Shown here: positions 45,134 through 55,525 of the stretch, one piece after another
Position numbering within the stretch: the stretch's first letter is position 1
How the letters are laid out: every line of letters begins with the position of its first letter
Source: JAEZBP01 sp963832725
GTDB lineage: Bacteria > Myxococcota_A > Polyangia > Polyangiales > Sandaracinaceae
DNA: 64,000 bases
Direction of reading: 5' to 3'
Assembly (NCBI GenBank): GCA_963832725.1
Contig: CAWHVG010000005.1
Location: 1,178,001-1,242,000 of the forward strand
Notes under the pieces: model-generated
What the model saw: the letters and a program-made list of their open reading frames with translations, nothing else
The model's database searches: none
Told to the model about the DNA's origin: nothing
Translations under genes and position numbers: made by a program

Positions 45134-45146
<13 letters not shown>
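43521..45146 (-). CDS. CAP/SCP-domain lipoprotein
   Basis: 541 residues from GTG 45146. Lipobox in LVLSSAGCGG (Cys19). The N-terminal half has no match I know (it includes EVVEFFARNLGLVEPVPHIM). A beta region of about 100 residues follows, then a CAP domain (about 290-410): LNATRRDAGLPPLREHVGLR, ALAHSRDMAEHDYIGHTSQR, LENIGRGYSAQEIHRGLMES, PGHRANLVNPDVTHVGIGVV. A second, worn CAP-like part covers about 440-541 (LVSSLNRARSARGAPPLSLE). CAP proteins are extracellular or periplasmic; bacterial roles are little known. Its start overlaps the end of the kinase gene by 13 bases, so the pair is coupled. Confidence 0.87.
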
Positions 45147-46778
<1,632 letters not shown>

Positions 46779-46829
46779 CGGGAGGGTGGGATTGTAGGGG
46801 GTCGCGAAACCTTGGCGCAAGGACTGGAA

Positions 46830-47238
46830 TCAGCCGCCGTCACGCGAAGGGCTCGCGTCGGGCGTCATGGCGTCCGAGAAGCCACCATCGGAGGGCGCGG
46901 CATCCGGTGTTGCGCTGTCCGAGGAGGCGCCGTCGACCGCCGCGTCGGAGGGCCGCCCGCCGTCGTCGGAGCCGCCGTCGCGAGGTCCACCCGCATCCAG
47001 GGGTGGCCGCACCCCGGCCCGCGTCGAAGGGCCCGCCGGCGTCGTAGGGTGGCCAGCCCGCGTCGAAGTCGCTCTCCGTGGCGCAGACGCCCGCGCGGCA
47101 GACCAGGAAGGTCTGGCACTCGCTGCTGCGCGTGCAGGGCTCACCTTCGCCCTTCCCGTCGTCGGGCGTGAACCCGCAGCTCCGACCGGAGAAGAACCCG
47201 AGCGCGACGAAGGCCAGCGCCACCCTGAGAGACGTCAC
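46830..47238 (-). CDS. Small secreted Asp-Ala-Gly-rich protein (frame break)
   Basis: About 135 residues from GTG 47238. Hydrophobic N-terminus (TSLRVALAFVALGFFSG), then a Cys-rich segment (EPCTRSSECQTFLVCRAGVC) like those in many myxobacterial surface proteins, then low-complexity DAG/DGG runs. The first frame loses its DAG pattern at about 47013-47018, and the next frame picks it up (GVRPPLDAGGPRDGGSDDGG) to a stop at 46830. One extra G in a G run explains it. Function unknown. Confidence 0.6.
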
Positions 47239-47300
47239 GTGCTCAGGATGGGCCGGCCTTCGCGCCGGTTCAATGCGGAGCCGCGGTCAACCCGCGTCGG

Positions 47301-48560
47301 TCAGCCGGCGAGGCTCGTCCCGCAGTTCGCGCAGAACTTGGCGCCGGGCGCGCACACCGTGCTGCAGGCGGGACAGGGCTTGGGCTGCGGCGGCGCCAGC
47401 GAGGCACCGCATTCGGCACAGAAACGGCCCGGAGGAACGTTTGCGTTGCACGAGGGGCAGGTCACCGCGCCGCCGGCGGCCTGCGGCGGCGCCCCGGGCG
47501 CGCTCGGCTGCTGTCCCCACTGCTGCGGCTGGCCCTGCTGCGGCTGGCCCTGCTGCGGCGGATAACCACCCTGCTGAGGCGGATAACCGCCCTGCTGAGG
47601 CGGATAACCGCCCTGCTGAGGCGGGTGGCCCTGCGGCTGCTGGACCTGGTTGGAGAACATCTGGGCCATCGCAAAGCCCATCCCGAGGCCGGCTCCGCCC
47701 TGCATGGGGCCGCTGCCGCCCTCGCCTCCGCCCTGGGCCATGCCCTGCCCGGCGCCGAGCATCGCCTCGCCCGCCGCGTAGGCCATGTAGTTGCCGTCGC
47801 CGAGCTCTTCCTTGGCGCGCCTCTTCACCTTCAGGTCGGCGTAGCGAGCCTGCGCCTCTTCGAGACGCTTCTGGTCGTCGTCGTCGAAGTTGATCGAGAA
47901 GTCGCCCAGCTCGAGGAACTGCACGCCAATCTCGGAGAGGTCGGGGCAGTTCTGCATGAACATCTGGCCGATCTCGCCGTGGTAGGCCGCCAGCGCCTGG
48001 ACCTCGATCTTCTGGCGGATGATGAACTGCGGGATGGTGCGCTTCACCGAGTTCATGAAGCGAGTGGTGATCCAGCGCTCGACCTGCTCGTTCGTCTGCT
48101 GGCCACCCATGCCCGTGTAGCCGACGATGAAGCGGTCGGGCGCCGTGATCTGCCAGGCGTAGCGGCCGAAGATGCGCGGCGTGAGGGTGATCTCGAGCTC
48201 GGGATCCTTGATCGGCGCCATACTGCCGCCGAAGCCCGCGTTCCGGAACGGGCGCATCGTCACGAAGTAGAGGTCCGTGACGAAGATGTTGCCGCCCGTG
48301 AAGCTGTCCACGAGGTTGCTCAGGAAGGGAATGTTGCCCGTGCTGAGCGTGTGCCGCTGCCCCGCCCCGGCCGTCCGCAGGACGCCCACGAGCGATCCGT
48401 CACGGAAGAACACCGCAGCTTCGTCGGCGTCCACCGTGAGCTGGGAGAACATGGGGATGGTCTGCTCGGGGTGCTTGTAGACGATGTACTGCTTGGCCGC
48501 GTCGGGCCGCGCGATCATCATCTCGCGCGTCCCCTGCTTGATGAAGTCCATGATCCCCAT
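47301..48560 (-). CDS. SPFH-domain protein with double zinc ribbon
   Basis: 419 residues from ATG 48560. An SPFH/band-7-like N-terminal part (about 20-260; the virion core/YdjI type: VFFRDGSLVGVLRTAGAGQR, GNIFVTDLYFVTMRPFRN, QNCPDLSEIGVQFLELGDFS) is followed by a Gly/Met-rich stretch, the repeat GGYPPQQ (three exact, one near), Gln-rich runs, and two zinc ribbons (CPSCNANVPPGRFCAECG and CPACSTVCAPGAKFCANCG). Related proteins act in membrane stress or protein quality control. No Psp genes were found near. Confidence 0.88.
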   Translation of the reverse strand: MGIMDFIKQGTREMMIARPDAAKQYIVYKHPEQTIPMFSQLTVDADEAAVFFRDGSLVGVLRTAGAGQRHTLSTGNIPFLSNLVDSFTGGNIFVTDLYFVTMRPFRNAGFGGSMAPIKDPELEITLTPRIFGRYAWQITAPDRFIVGYTGMGGQQTNEQVERWITTRFMNSVKRTIPQFIIRQKIEVQALAAYHGEIGQMFMQNCPDLSEIGVQFLELGDFSINFDDDDQKRLEEAQARYADLKVKRRAKEELGDGNYMAYAAGEAMLGAGQGMAQGGGEGGSGPMQGGAGLGMGFAMAQMFSNQVQQPQGHPPQQGGYPPQQGGYPPQQGGYPPQQGQPQQGQPQQWGQQPSAPGAPPQAAGGAVTCPSCNANVPPGRFCAECGASLAPPQPKPCPACSTVCAPGAKFCANCGTSLAG

Positions 48561-48730
48561 CGAGTCGCTCTCCCTTCGCCGCTCGCGCGGCCAATCGTTC
48601 TCCCCCGCGTGCTCGCCCCGGGGTCCGGTAACGGGCCCGAGGATACCCATCGGGCCTCTCTCTTTCTAGCCTAGCGCCCTGGCGTCATGTTGACTGGGAA
48701 CCGTGACGCACGCCGGCTGTCTCCCACCAC

Positions 48731-51008
48731 GTGAGCTTCAACATACGAGCAGGACGCATCATTCTCACCCTGGCCTGGATAGTGCCTTCGTTTGCGTCGG
48801 CCCAGGCCGACGGTGGCGTGCCGGAATGGGTCCGATCCGACCCCTTCGCGGACGGTGAGCACAATCCGCTCGGCGTGGACCGACGGGACCAGCTCGAGTC
48901 CGTAGCGCCCACCCGGCCGGACGAGGAGGTGCAGGCGCCCGTGCCGGTCCGGCACGGCGAGGTGCTGACGGCCATCGCCGGGGTGCGCGAAGCGGAGCAC
49001 GGGGTCGACGTACAGCTCGACGACGGGCTGGCGGTGGTCGGTGTGACCATGCGCTTCACCTCCAGCGCGCACTACGCCGCGGAGGTGCGCTATCGCCTCG
49101 CCGTGCCCGAAGGGGCGAGCCTGGTCGCGCTCGAGGTTTGCGACGCGCGTCGATGCCGGGAAGGGCGGATCGACGCCAGCACGACGCCGCTCGGACCCTA
49201 CGACGCGGCGGTGCAGCAGCGAGGCGCGAGCTCGGGGCCGGTCGCCCACGCGGCGCCCGTACGCGACGCGGAAGGGAGCGCGATCTGGGTGCGGGCCGCG
49301 CCGGTCCGGCGCGAAAGGCGGCCGATCCTGGGCGGCGAGAGCCTCGGCCACACGCCGCCGGGCGATGGTCCGCTCACCGTCCGGGTGCGCTACGTGGTGC
49401 CCGCCCCGGTCCGAGGCGGTCACGTGCGCTTCGCGCTTCCGGCGCGGGGCCGAGACGACCGAATCGCGCCGGCGCGGATCCGGGTGCGCTCCGACGAGGT
49501 GAGCGGCGCGCGTGTGCAGGGGATGGACGCGGTCGAGGCGGCGGTCGAGCGCGCGGCCTGGGAGGCGGCGGAGATCACCGGCTCGCTCGAGGGCGCGCCG
49601 GCCGTGGAGACGCGCGCGTGGCGTGTGCCCTGCCCCGGGGGGACCTGCGTGAGGCTGCGCGCGGTGGCGGCACCGGCCCGGCCGAGGCCGCGGGACGTGA
49701 TCGTGCTGGTGGACGCGTCACCCTCGACCCGAGGACCTGCGCGCGGGCGGATCGGGCCCGCCGTGGCGGCGCTCCTGGCGGCGCTGCCGGGCCGCTCGCG
49801 GGTGTCGGTGGCCGTGTTCGCGGCGCGGGCGACGGCCGTGGTAGAGCAGCCCGTGGCGCCGACCGAGGTGTCGCTGATGGACGTGACGCGCGCGCTCGAC
49901 ACCGAGCTGGGCAGCGCCACCCGCTTCGAGGCGGCGTGGGAGCTCGTGGCGCCCTGGGTCGCGCGGGCGAACAATCCCGTCGTCGTGCTCGTCGGCGACG
50001 GCGGGCTCACGACGGGCGACGAGTCGAGACGGGCGTTCGCGCGGGCGCGGGGACGGGCGACGCTGGCCAGCCTGAACGTCGCCGACCGCGCGAGCACACC
50101 GGGACTGATCGAGGCGCTCTCGGGCGAGCTCTCCATCGACGCCGGACCGGAGGCGGATCGCGCGGCCCGCGGACACGGGATGGCCGCGCTGGAGGAGCGG
50201 ATCGCCGCCATCTTCGCGCCCGTCGTCGAGCCGCACGTCCGCGCACGGGTCGGCGCTCGCTCCGTCGACCTCGGAGCGCTCCGCGCCGGGGAAGAGGTGG
50301 TGTGGGAAGGCGTGCTCGGACATGGGCAGGCGATGCTCGGACGAACGCGAGCGACATCGGCGCCCGACGCGCTCGTCGCTCGCCATCCGGGATCGCGCCG
50401 AGCGCGCGGACGGAGAGGCTCGACCTCTCCGGTTGGCGGCCATCGCACAGGAGGATCTGGACGACGCGCCGGCCTGCGGCACGACATCGCGCCGCGCCGC
50501 GAGCGCGCCGGTCGATCGCACGACCCGCTTGGTGCTCGCGGACGCGCGGCGCTGCGATCAGCCCGCCCTTCCCTCGCCGCCGGCGGCGGAGGCGCCCACC
50601 ACCGCGCCACCGGCTCGAGGGCGGATCGCGCGGCTCGCGGCGCGCGAAGGGGAGAGCCGTCTGCCTGCACGCTCCCTGCTCGACATGCTGCGCCATCGGA
50701 TCGTCCCGGTCGCCCGCGGCTGCTTTCGCGAGGACCGCGCCGGCCGTCCGAACTACCAGACGCGCGCCGTGTTCGCGTTCCAGCTCGCCGATCGCGAGAT
50801 CGTGGACGCCGGCGTGAGCGGACGGCTGACGCCGGAGCTGCGCGCGTGCCTCTTGCGCGCCGTCGACGAGCTGGCCATCCCGCGCTTCGACGGAACGGTG
50901 GCGGTCCGCTACCCGATCTACACCGCGCCCCAGCTCCCTCCGCCGACGCTCTCGCTGGACGGCGACGTCGCGGACGCGGTGGACGCGATCGCGCCCGAGG
51001 AGCCCTGA
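48731..51008 (+). CDS. VIT/vWA-domain secreted protein with AgmX-like end (one frame break)
   Basis: About 758 residues from GTG 48731. Signal peptide (1-25, ending ASAQ), VIT-like domain (about 80-200; VGVTMRFTSSAHYAAEVRYR), vWA domain from about 320 (VIVLVDASPSTRG with the MIDAS DxSxS, then VVVLVGDGGLTTGDESRR). The frame changes between about 50340 and 50395, one extra base fitting. It goes on RLAAIAQEDLDDAP and ends with a domain like the C-terminus of AgmX-type motility proteins (VARGCFREDRAG, FAFQLADREIVDAGVSGRL). VIT/vWA pairs bind metal and ligands, often outside the cell. The sensor kinase follows 147 bases later. Confidence 0.8.
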
Positions 51009-51155
51009 CCGACTCGGAGCCCTCGCAGCGAGGCACGACGCCGCAGCGCGCCGGATCCGCTCGGCGTGGCGCTGGAACGGCTCGCCCTCGCGAATACACG
51101 GCCCGCCGGAGCGAGCAGGCCGAGCGGGCGGGCCCTGCTACTCTTCGCCGTCGCC

Positions 51156-52403
51156 ATGGAGCACATGAACGCGGCCACGCTGCTCATCGAGTTGGCGGAG
51201 AAGATGGGGCTGCTGGCGGCAGCGGCCCTGGTCGCGGTGCTCTTTCCGCCGCTGCGCAACCGCCTCTTCGGCCTGGGCCGGCGCCGCGACAAGCTCGCCG
51301 CCGTGGTGCTCGGCCTCGGCCTGGCCGCCTGGGGCGCGATGCTCGGCTTCCACGTCGGCGGCGAGCACATCAACGTCCGCGCCATCGGCGTGCTCATCGC
51401 CGCCATCCTCGGCGGATGGAAGGCCGGCGCGCTGGCCGGGCTGGGCGGCGGCCTCTTCTATGCCGGGCTGGTCGACTCCGAGACCGCGCCTTGGGTGCTG
51501 GCGGCGTCGATCACCGACGGCGTGATCGCCGGTCTGGTCGCCGAGCGCCGACCCGACTGGTTCTCCGGCTGGCGCGTGTTCGCGACGTCAATCGGGATCC
51601 AGACCATCCACCTGATGGTGGTGGGCATCGGCCTGCTCGCGGTCGGGCACGCGGCGCGATACATCCCGGCCTGGCCGGCCCACCTGGTGAAGCTCGTCGT
51701 CAACGCTTCGGGCGTGACGCTCTTCATGGTGGTGGCGAGGCTGGTCGTGAGCCGCGAGGAGCAGGCCGTGGCGCTGGTGGAGGCGCGTGCGGCGGCGGAC
51801 GCGGCGGCGCTCGAGTCGCTTCGGCGGCGGCTGGAGCCCCACTTCCTCTTCAACGCGCTCAACGTCGTCCGCGCGACCATCCGGCGCGATCCGGCGCGGG
51901 CGCGTGAGCTGGTCAGCGACCTGGCCGACCTCTACCGCTATCTGCTCTCCCATCCGGAAGAGGCGCCGCTCGGCGCCGAGGTCGACCATGCCTGCGCGTA
52001 CCTCGCCATCGAGCGGGCGCGACTGGGCGACGAGCGCCTCGACGTGACGGTCGACCTGCCGGACGAGCTCGCCGGAGCGCGCGTGCCGCCTTTGCTCTTG
52101 CAGCCGCTGGTCGAGAACGCGGTGAAGCACGGCGTCGGCCGGCGCGACGGTCCGGGGCACGTCCGACTGCGCGCCCGGCTCGACGCCGGCGTGTTGGTGA
52201 TCGACGTCGAGGACGAAGCGAGCGGCCGGCGCTTGCCGCCGGTGGAGAGCGGGAGCGGCATCGCGCTGGACACGCTGCGCCGCCGCCTCTCGCGCCGCTA
52301 CGGCGAGGAGGCCAGCCTCGGGCTGAGCCCGACCGAGCGCGGCATGCGCGCCACCGTGCGACTGCCGGTCGCAGAGGGCGAGCTGCTCGGGAGAGCCGCG
52401 TGA
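51156..52403 (+). CDS. LytS-family sensor histidine kinase
   Basis: 415 residues from ATG 51156. A 5TM-5TMR_LYT-like membrane part (about 10-215: LLAAAALVAVLFPPLRNRLF, AIGVLIAAILGGWKAGALAG, GLFYAGLVDSETAPWVLAAS) is followed by the His_kinase box RRRLEPHFLFNALNVVRATI with the phospho-acceptor His, and an ATPase domain with LLLQPLVENAVKHGV (N box) and SGSGIALDTLRRRL (G box). It should sense envelope state or a small molecule and phosphorylate the LytTR regulator downstream. Its stop overlaps a GTG by four bases. Confidence 0.93.
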   Translation: MEHMNAATLLIELAEKMGLLAAAALVAVLFPPLRNRLFGLGRRRDKLAAVVLGLGLAAWGAMLGFHVGGEHINVRAIGVLIAAILGGWKAGALAGLGGGLFYAGLVDSETAPWVLAASITDGVIAGLVAERRPDWFSGWRVFATSIGIQTIHLMVVGIGLLAVGHAARYIPAWPAHLVKLVVNASGVTLFMVVARLVVSREEQAVALVEARAAADAAALESLRRRLEPHFLFNALNVVRATIRRDPARARELVSDLADLYRYLLSHPEEAPLGAEVDHACAYLAIERARLGDERLDVTVDLPDELAGARVPPLLLQPLVENAVKHGVGRRDGPGHVRLRARLDAGVLVIDVEDEASGRRLPPVESGSGIALDTLRRRLSRRYGEEASLGLSPTERGMRATVRLPVAEGELLGRAA

Positions 52404-52660
52404 GCCGCACCTGGAACCGCCGCTCCTACCGCGCCGCCACGGCAGGCCTCGTGGACGGTGAAGTGCGCAGCGCGAACGGCCAGCGAAGCGCGCGGTGCCC
52501 GTTCCGCGCGGGGGTTGGCGTGAGCCGCAGCGGGATCCGACGTGCTCGTCCGACCGCTCGGAGGGAGCACATCGCGCGCGAGGCAACCCGGCTGCCGCGA
52601 ACCGCCGTGCCGACCGACGTCGACGTGTCGTCTCGACGCGAGCGCGGAGGATGGGCGTGA
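52400..52660 (+). CDS. Doubtful Arg-rich frame between sensor and regulator
   Basis: 86 codons from GTG 52400, coupled to the sensor stop by GTGA and overlapping the regulator start. The product is Arg/Ala-rich (MSRTWNRRSYRAATAGLVDG) with no known domain. It may be translated but looks like chance. The segment also carries GCGTGAGCCGCA three times (52398, 52518, 52655). Confidence 0.2.
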   Translation: MSRTWNRRSYRAATAGLVDGEVRSANGQRSARCPFRAGVGVSRSGIRRARPTARREHIAREATRLPRTAVPTDVDVSSRRERGGWA

Positions 52661-53386
52661 GCCGCAAGCTGAGAGCCGTCGTGGTCGACGACGAGCCCCT
52701 CGCCCGCGACGAGCTCGTCTTCCTGCTCGAGGAGCTCGGTGTCGAGGTGGCCGGACAAGCGGGCGACGCCGCGAGCGCGCTCGCTCTCTTCGACGAGGCG
52801 CGGCCGGACGCCGTCTTCGTGGATCTCCAGGATGCCCGGCCCAGACGGCCTCGCGCTGGCCGAGAGCCTGATGAAGCGGCACGAAGGCGTGTCCGTGATC
52901 GTCGTCTCGGCCCACGACGACGGAGCCATCCGCGCGTACGAGGCCGGCGTGGTCGACTACCTGCTCAAGCCGGTCCGCCTCGTCCGCCTCCAGAAAGCCG
53001 TCGAGCGCGTGCGCGAGCGGACGCCGGCCAAGGACGCGGACGGGCCGCTCACCCGCTTGGCCATCCGCCGCAAAGGCAAGCTCGTCGTCGTCAACATCAG
53101 CGACGTCGTGTGGTTCGAGGTCAAAGACGAGCTGGTGTGGGCCGTGACCAAGAGCGATCGCTACGCGCTGGACCTCACCTTGAGCGCGATCGAGCAGCGC
53201 GTCCCGGAAGGCGAGTTCTTTCGCAGCCACCGCGGCGCGCTGGTGCGTCTGGAGAGCATCCTCGGCATGGACCCCGCCGGCGCCGGCACCTTCGAGCTCC
53301 TCCTCGACCACCCCGATCAACCGAAGGTCCCGCTGGCCCGCGAGCGCGCGCGTCTCTTGCGCGAGCTGATCCCGATCGCCGGCTGA
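52657..53386 (+). CDS. LytTR-family response regulator (frame break in the receiver)
   Basis: About 243 residues. GGAGG at 52646-52650 touches ATG 52651 but stands six bases before GTG 52657, so GTG is the better start. Receiver domain (AVVVDDEPLARDELVFLLEE, phospho-Asp in VFVDLQ, VIVVSAHDDGAI, Lys in YLLKPVRL), then LytTR DNA-binding domain (about 140-240: RLAIRRKGKLVVVNISDVVW, FEVKDELVWAVTKSD, FFRSHRGALVRLESI). The break is at 52829-52832 (CCAGGATG); one G fewer gives VDLQMPGPDGLALAESLM. It should bind direct repeats upstream of its targets, which were not identified. Partner of the LytS gene. Confidence 0.9.
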
Positions 53387-53409
53387 ACGCGACCTTCGAC
53401 GACGGACGC

Positions 53410-53445
53410 GAAGACGCCCGCGAGCCGGAGCGCGCGGGCGTCTTC
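53410..53445. terminator. Two-way terminator between the regulator and a lipoprotein gene
   Basis: Arms 53410-53422 (GAAGACGCCCGCG) and 53433-53445 pair perfectly over 13 bases. Convergent genes lie on both sides. A short T-containing end (TCTTCTC) follows on the plus strand. Confidence 0.7.
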
Positions 53446-53465
53446 TCACCGTTCTCGCGACCGGT

Positions 53466-54489
53466 TCAGCCGGAGCAGTCGGTCGGTCCGTCCGAGCGGG
53501 TCGGGCCGACGTTGAGGATGGTGACGCCATCCGCACCGGCCTGGACGTGCTCGCAGCCCAGCATCTCGGCCGCCGCGCCGTCCGAGGTCGAGCCCCAGAA
53601 TCTCCACCCGGATGTCGCTCCCGTCCGTCGGGAGCGGCACGTTCGCCGCGCCGTAGAGGCCGTCGACCGACGACATCCGCGCGGTGCCGAGGGGAAGGTC
53701 CGGGCTCCCGCCGCTGAAGTAGAACGCGCGCGGTCCGTTGCTCGTCACGCCGAGGGTGATCTCGCCCGTCGAGTCGAAGACCTTGACCGTGGCGTTCTGC
53801 ACGGGGTCGCCGTTGCAGTCGAGCGCCTCGCCGGTGATCACGGCGGTGCCCTCGTCCTGGTTCAGCGGGAGAACCGTGAGGATGAGGTCACGCGTCGACC
53901 CACTCACCACGTTCAAGGTCGCGCTGCCGCCGTCGTCGGGCGTCACCTCGTTGACCTGGACCACGCCGATGTAGTCGACGCCCGCGGTCTGCGAGGGCGT
54001 CGTGCCGGTGCCCGCGATCACGCGGTAGGCGTACCAGCCGCCCGCCGTGCCGGTCACCGAGGCTTGCCCGGACGCGTCGGTGGTCACCGCCTGACACGGA
54101 TCGCTGCAGGTGGCGTCCGTGCTCGGCATGTTGTCCGGGAAGAACTGCACCATGAGGCCGGTCACGGCCTCGCCGGTCTGGAAGTCCTTCGCCGTCACGG
54201 TGAACGTCGAGTTGCCGCTACCGGCCGGCGCGGTCGCCGAGCCGTTGCAGGAGTAGTCTGCGGGGCCGGACGCCGTCGGATTGCCGTCCGAGTCGCGCAT
54301 CGTCACGACCTGCACCGGCGGGCCGGCGGGCGGGCCTCCAGCGTCGTCTCCCGTGCCGCCGCCGTCGCCGCCCGTGGTCATGCCAGCGTCGCCGCCGCTG
54401 GTCCCCCCGTCGGTACCGTTGTTGCCCCCGTCGCACGCGCTGACGCCGAGCGCCAGCACGCATACCAAGCTCCACCCAAGTCGATTCAT
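53466..54489 (-). CDS. Lipoprotein with Ig-like beta domains (one frame break)
   Basis: About 341 residues from ATG 54489. Lipobox GVSAC (Cys19), then a Gly/Asp/Thr-rich linker (GGNNGTDGGTSGGDAG, typical for surface lipoproteins), then two carboxypeptidase-regulatory or Big-1 like beta domains (FTVTAKDFQTGEAVTGLMVQ, GDPVQNATVKVFDSTGEITL). The break is GAATC 53598-53602; GATC gives EIWGSTSDGAAAEMLGCEHV and a natural end at TGA 53466-53468. Function unknown. Confidence 0.8.
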
Positions 54490-54615
54490 CTCAATCTGCT
54501 CCGTTTCGTCCCCCCGGCAGGGTGTTCGGCCCCGCCGCGGCGTGGAGCTACAGTAGCCCAGTCGATGCGTCGACGCCGCTCCCCGAAGACAGATCGCAGG
54601 GAGCTCTCGCCGCGC

Positions 54616-54644
54616 TTGACGCCGCGAGGGACGCCTCCCATACT
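54616..54644 (+). promoter_or_regulatory. Promoter of rpsO
   Basis: TTGACG (54616-54621), 17 bases, CATACT (54639-54644). Transcription would start near 54651, about 69 bases before the rpsO ATG. Confidence 0.65.
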
Positions 54645-54719
54645 CCGCCGACTTTTTCGACCGGTACGGGACCGCGGCGCACTGCACGCGCCGGCAGCAG
54701 AGAAGAGAGACCTACGATC

Positions 54720-54989
54720 ATGGCGCTGACCAGTGAGAGGAAGACGGAGCTCGTCGAGAAGTTCCGGCAGCACACGACGGACACCGGGTCCCCCGAGGTG
54801 CAGATCGCGATCCTCACCGAACGCATCACGTACCTGACGGAGCACTTCAAGACGCACGCGAAGGATCACCACTCGCGTCGTGGTCTCCTGCAGCTCGTCA
54901 GCCAGCGGCGGCGCCTCCTCGACTACCTGCGCCGTCACGACGTCGAGCGGTACCGCAACGTCATCACGGCCCTCGGCATCCGCAAGTGA
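54720..54989 (+). CDS. rpsO: 30S ribosomal protein S15
   Basis: 89 residues, the normal length. It binds 16S rRNA in the platform of the small subunit. Seen: FRQHTTDTGSPEVQIAILTE, THAKDHHSRRGLLQLVSQRR, LLDYLRRHDVERYRNVITAL. It stands before pnp, the classical order rpsO-pnp, but here about 540 bases and a hairpin separate them. Confidence 0.98.
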   Translation: MALTSERKTELVEKFRQHTTDTGSPEVQIAILTERITYLTEHFKTHAKDHHSRRGLLQLVSQRRRLLDYLRRHDVERYRNVITALGIRK

Positions 54990-55078
54990 GCATCCGGGTG
55001 CTCGGGCATCCTCCGATGCCCTCGAGCCCGCTCCTGCGGGACGGCACAGCTCCGTCCAAAAGCCATCTGCAATCTTCA

Positions 55079-55113
55079 CGAGCCGCTGCTCCCTCCGGAG
55101 CGGCGGCTCTTTC
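55079..55113 (+). terminator. Terminator after rpsO
   Basis: GAGCCGCTGCTCC pairs with GGAGCGGCGGCTC (one wobble), loop of four, then TTTCG. It could end rpsO transcription or let part of it run on to pnp. Confidence 0.7.
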
Positions 55114-55525
55114 GCGTTCGTGCGCTAGTCGCACGGCATGGCCGTCATCGGCGGCCCGCAGCTCGTTCGGGATTTCTGCGAAGGCAGCACGAGCTTCGGG
55201 GCGACGGTACGGCCCTGGCTCCGGGCACTGGGAGAGTTTCGTGCTAGGCGCACGAGGCCCGAACCGGTGCTCGGCGCAGGCATGCTAGTACCGCCGTCGC
55301 GAAGTTCATCCGGGGTTTCGATACCCACCGGACGAGCTTCGGAGCGAGTGTACTAGCCATCACGGAACGTTGAGAGCGCGTCCGGCCGCGCGGTGAGCAA
55401 CGCTCGTGCTTCGCTTCGAGCGCTGGGGATCGAGCCCCAGCCCTGGAACCGAGGACCGAGCCAGCTCCCTCCGAGCCGCCGGGCGCCCACGGCCACGAGA
55501 ACGGCCGAGAGGAGTTGATTCGAAC
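55114..55525. other. rpsO-pnp spacer
   Basis: About 410 bases without a credible gene. A motif near ACGAGCTTCGG-GCGA occurs twice (about 55189 and 55333). It must hold the pnp promoter and perhaps a processed leader, since pnp is self-regulated in other bacteria, but no long stem was found. Confidence 0.45.
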
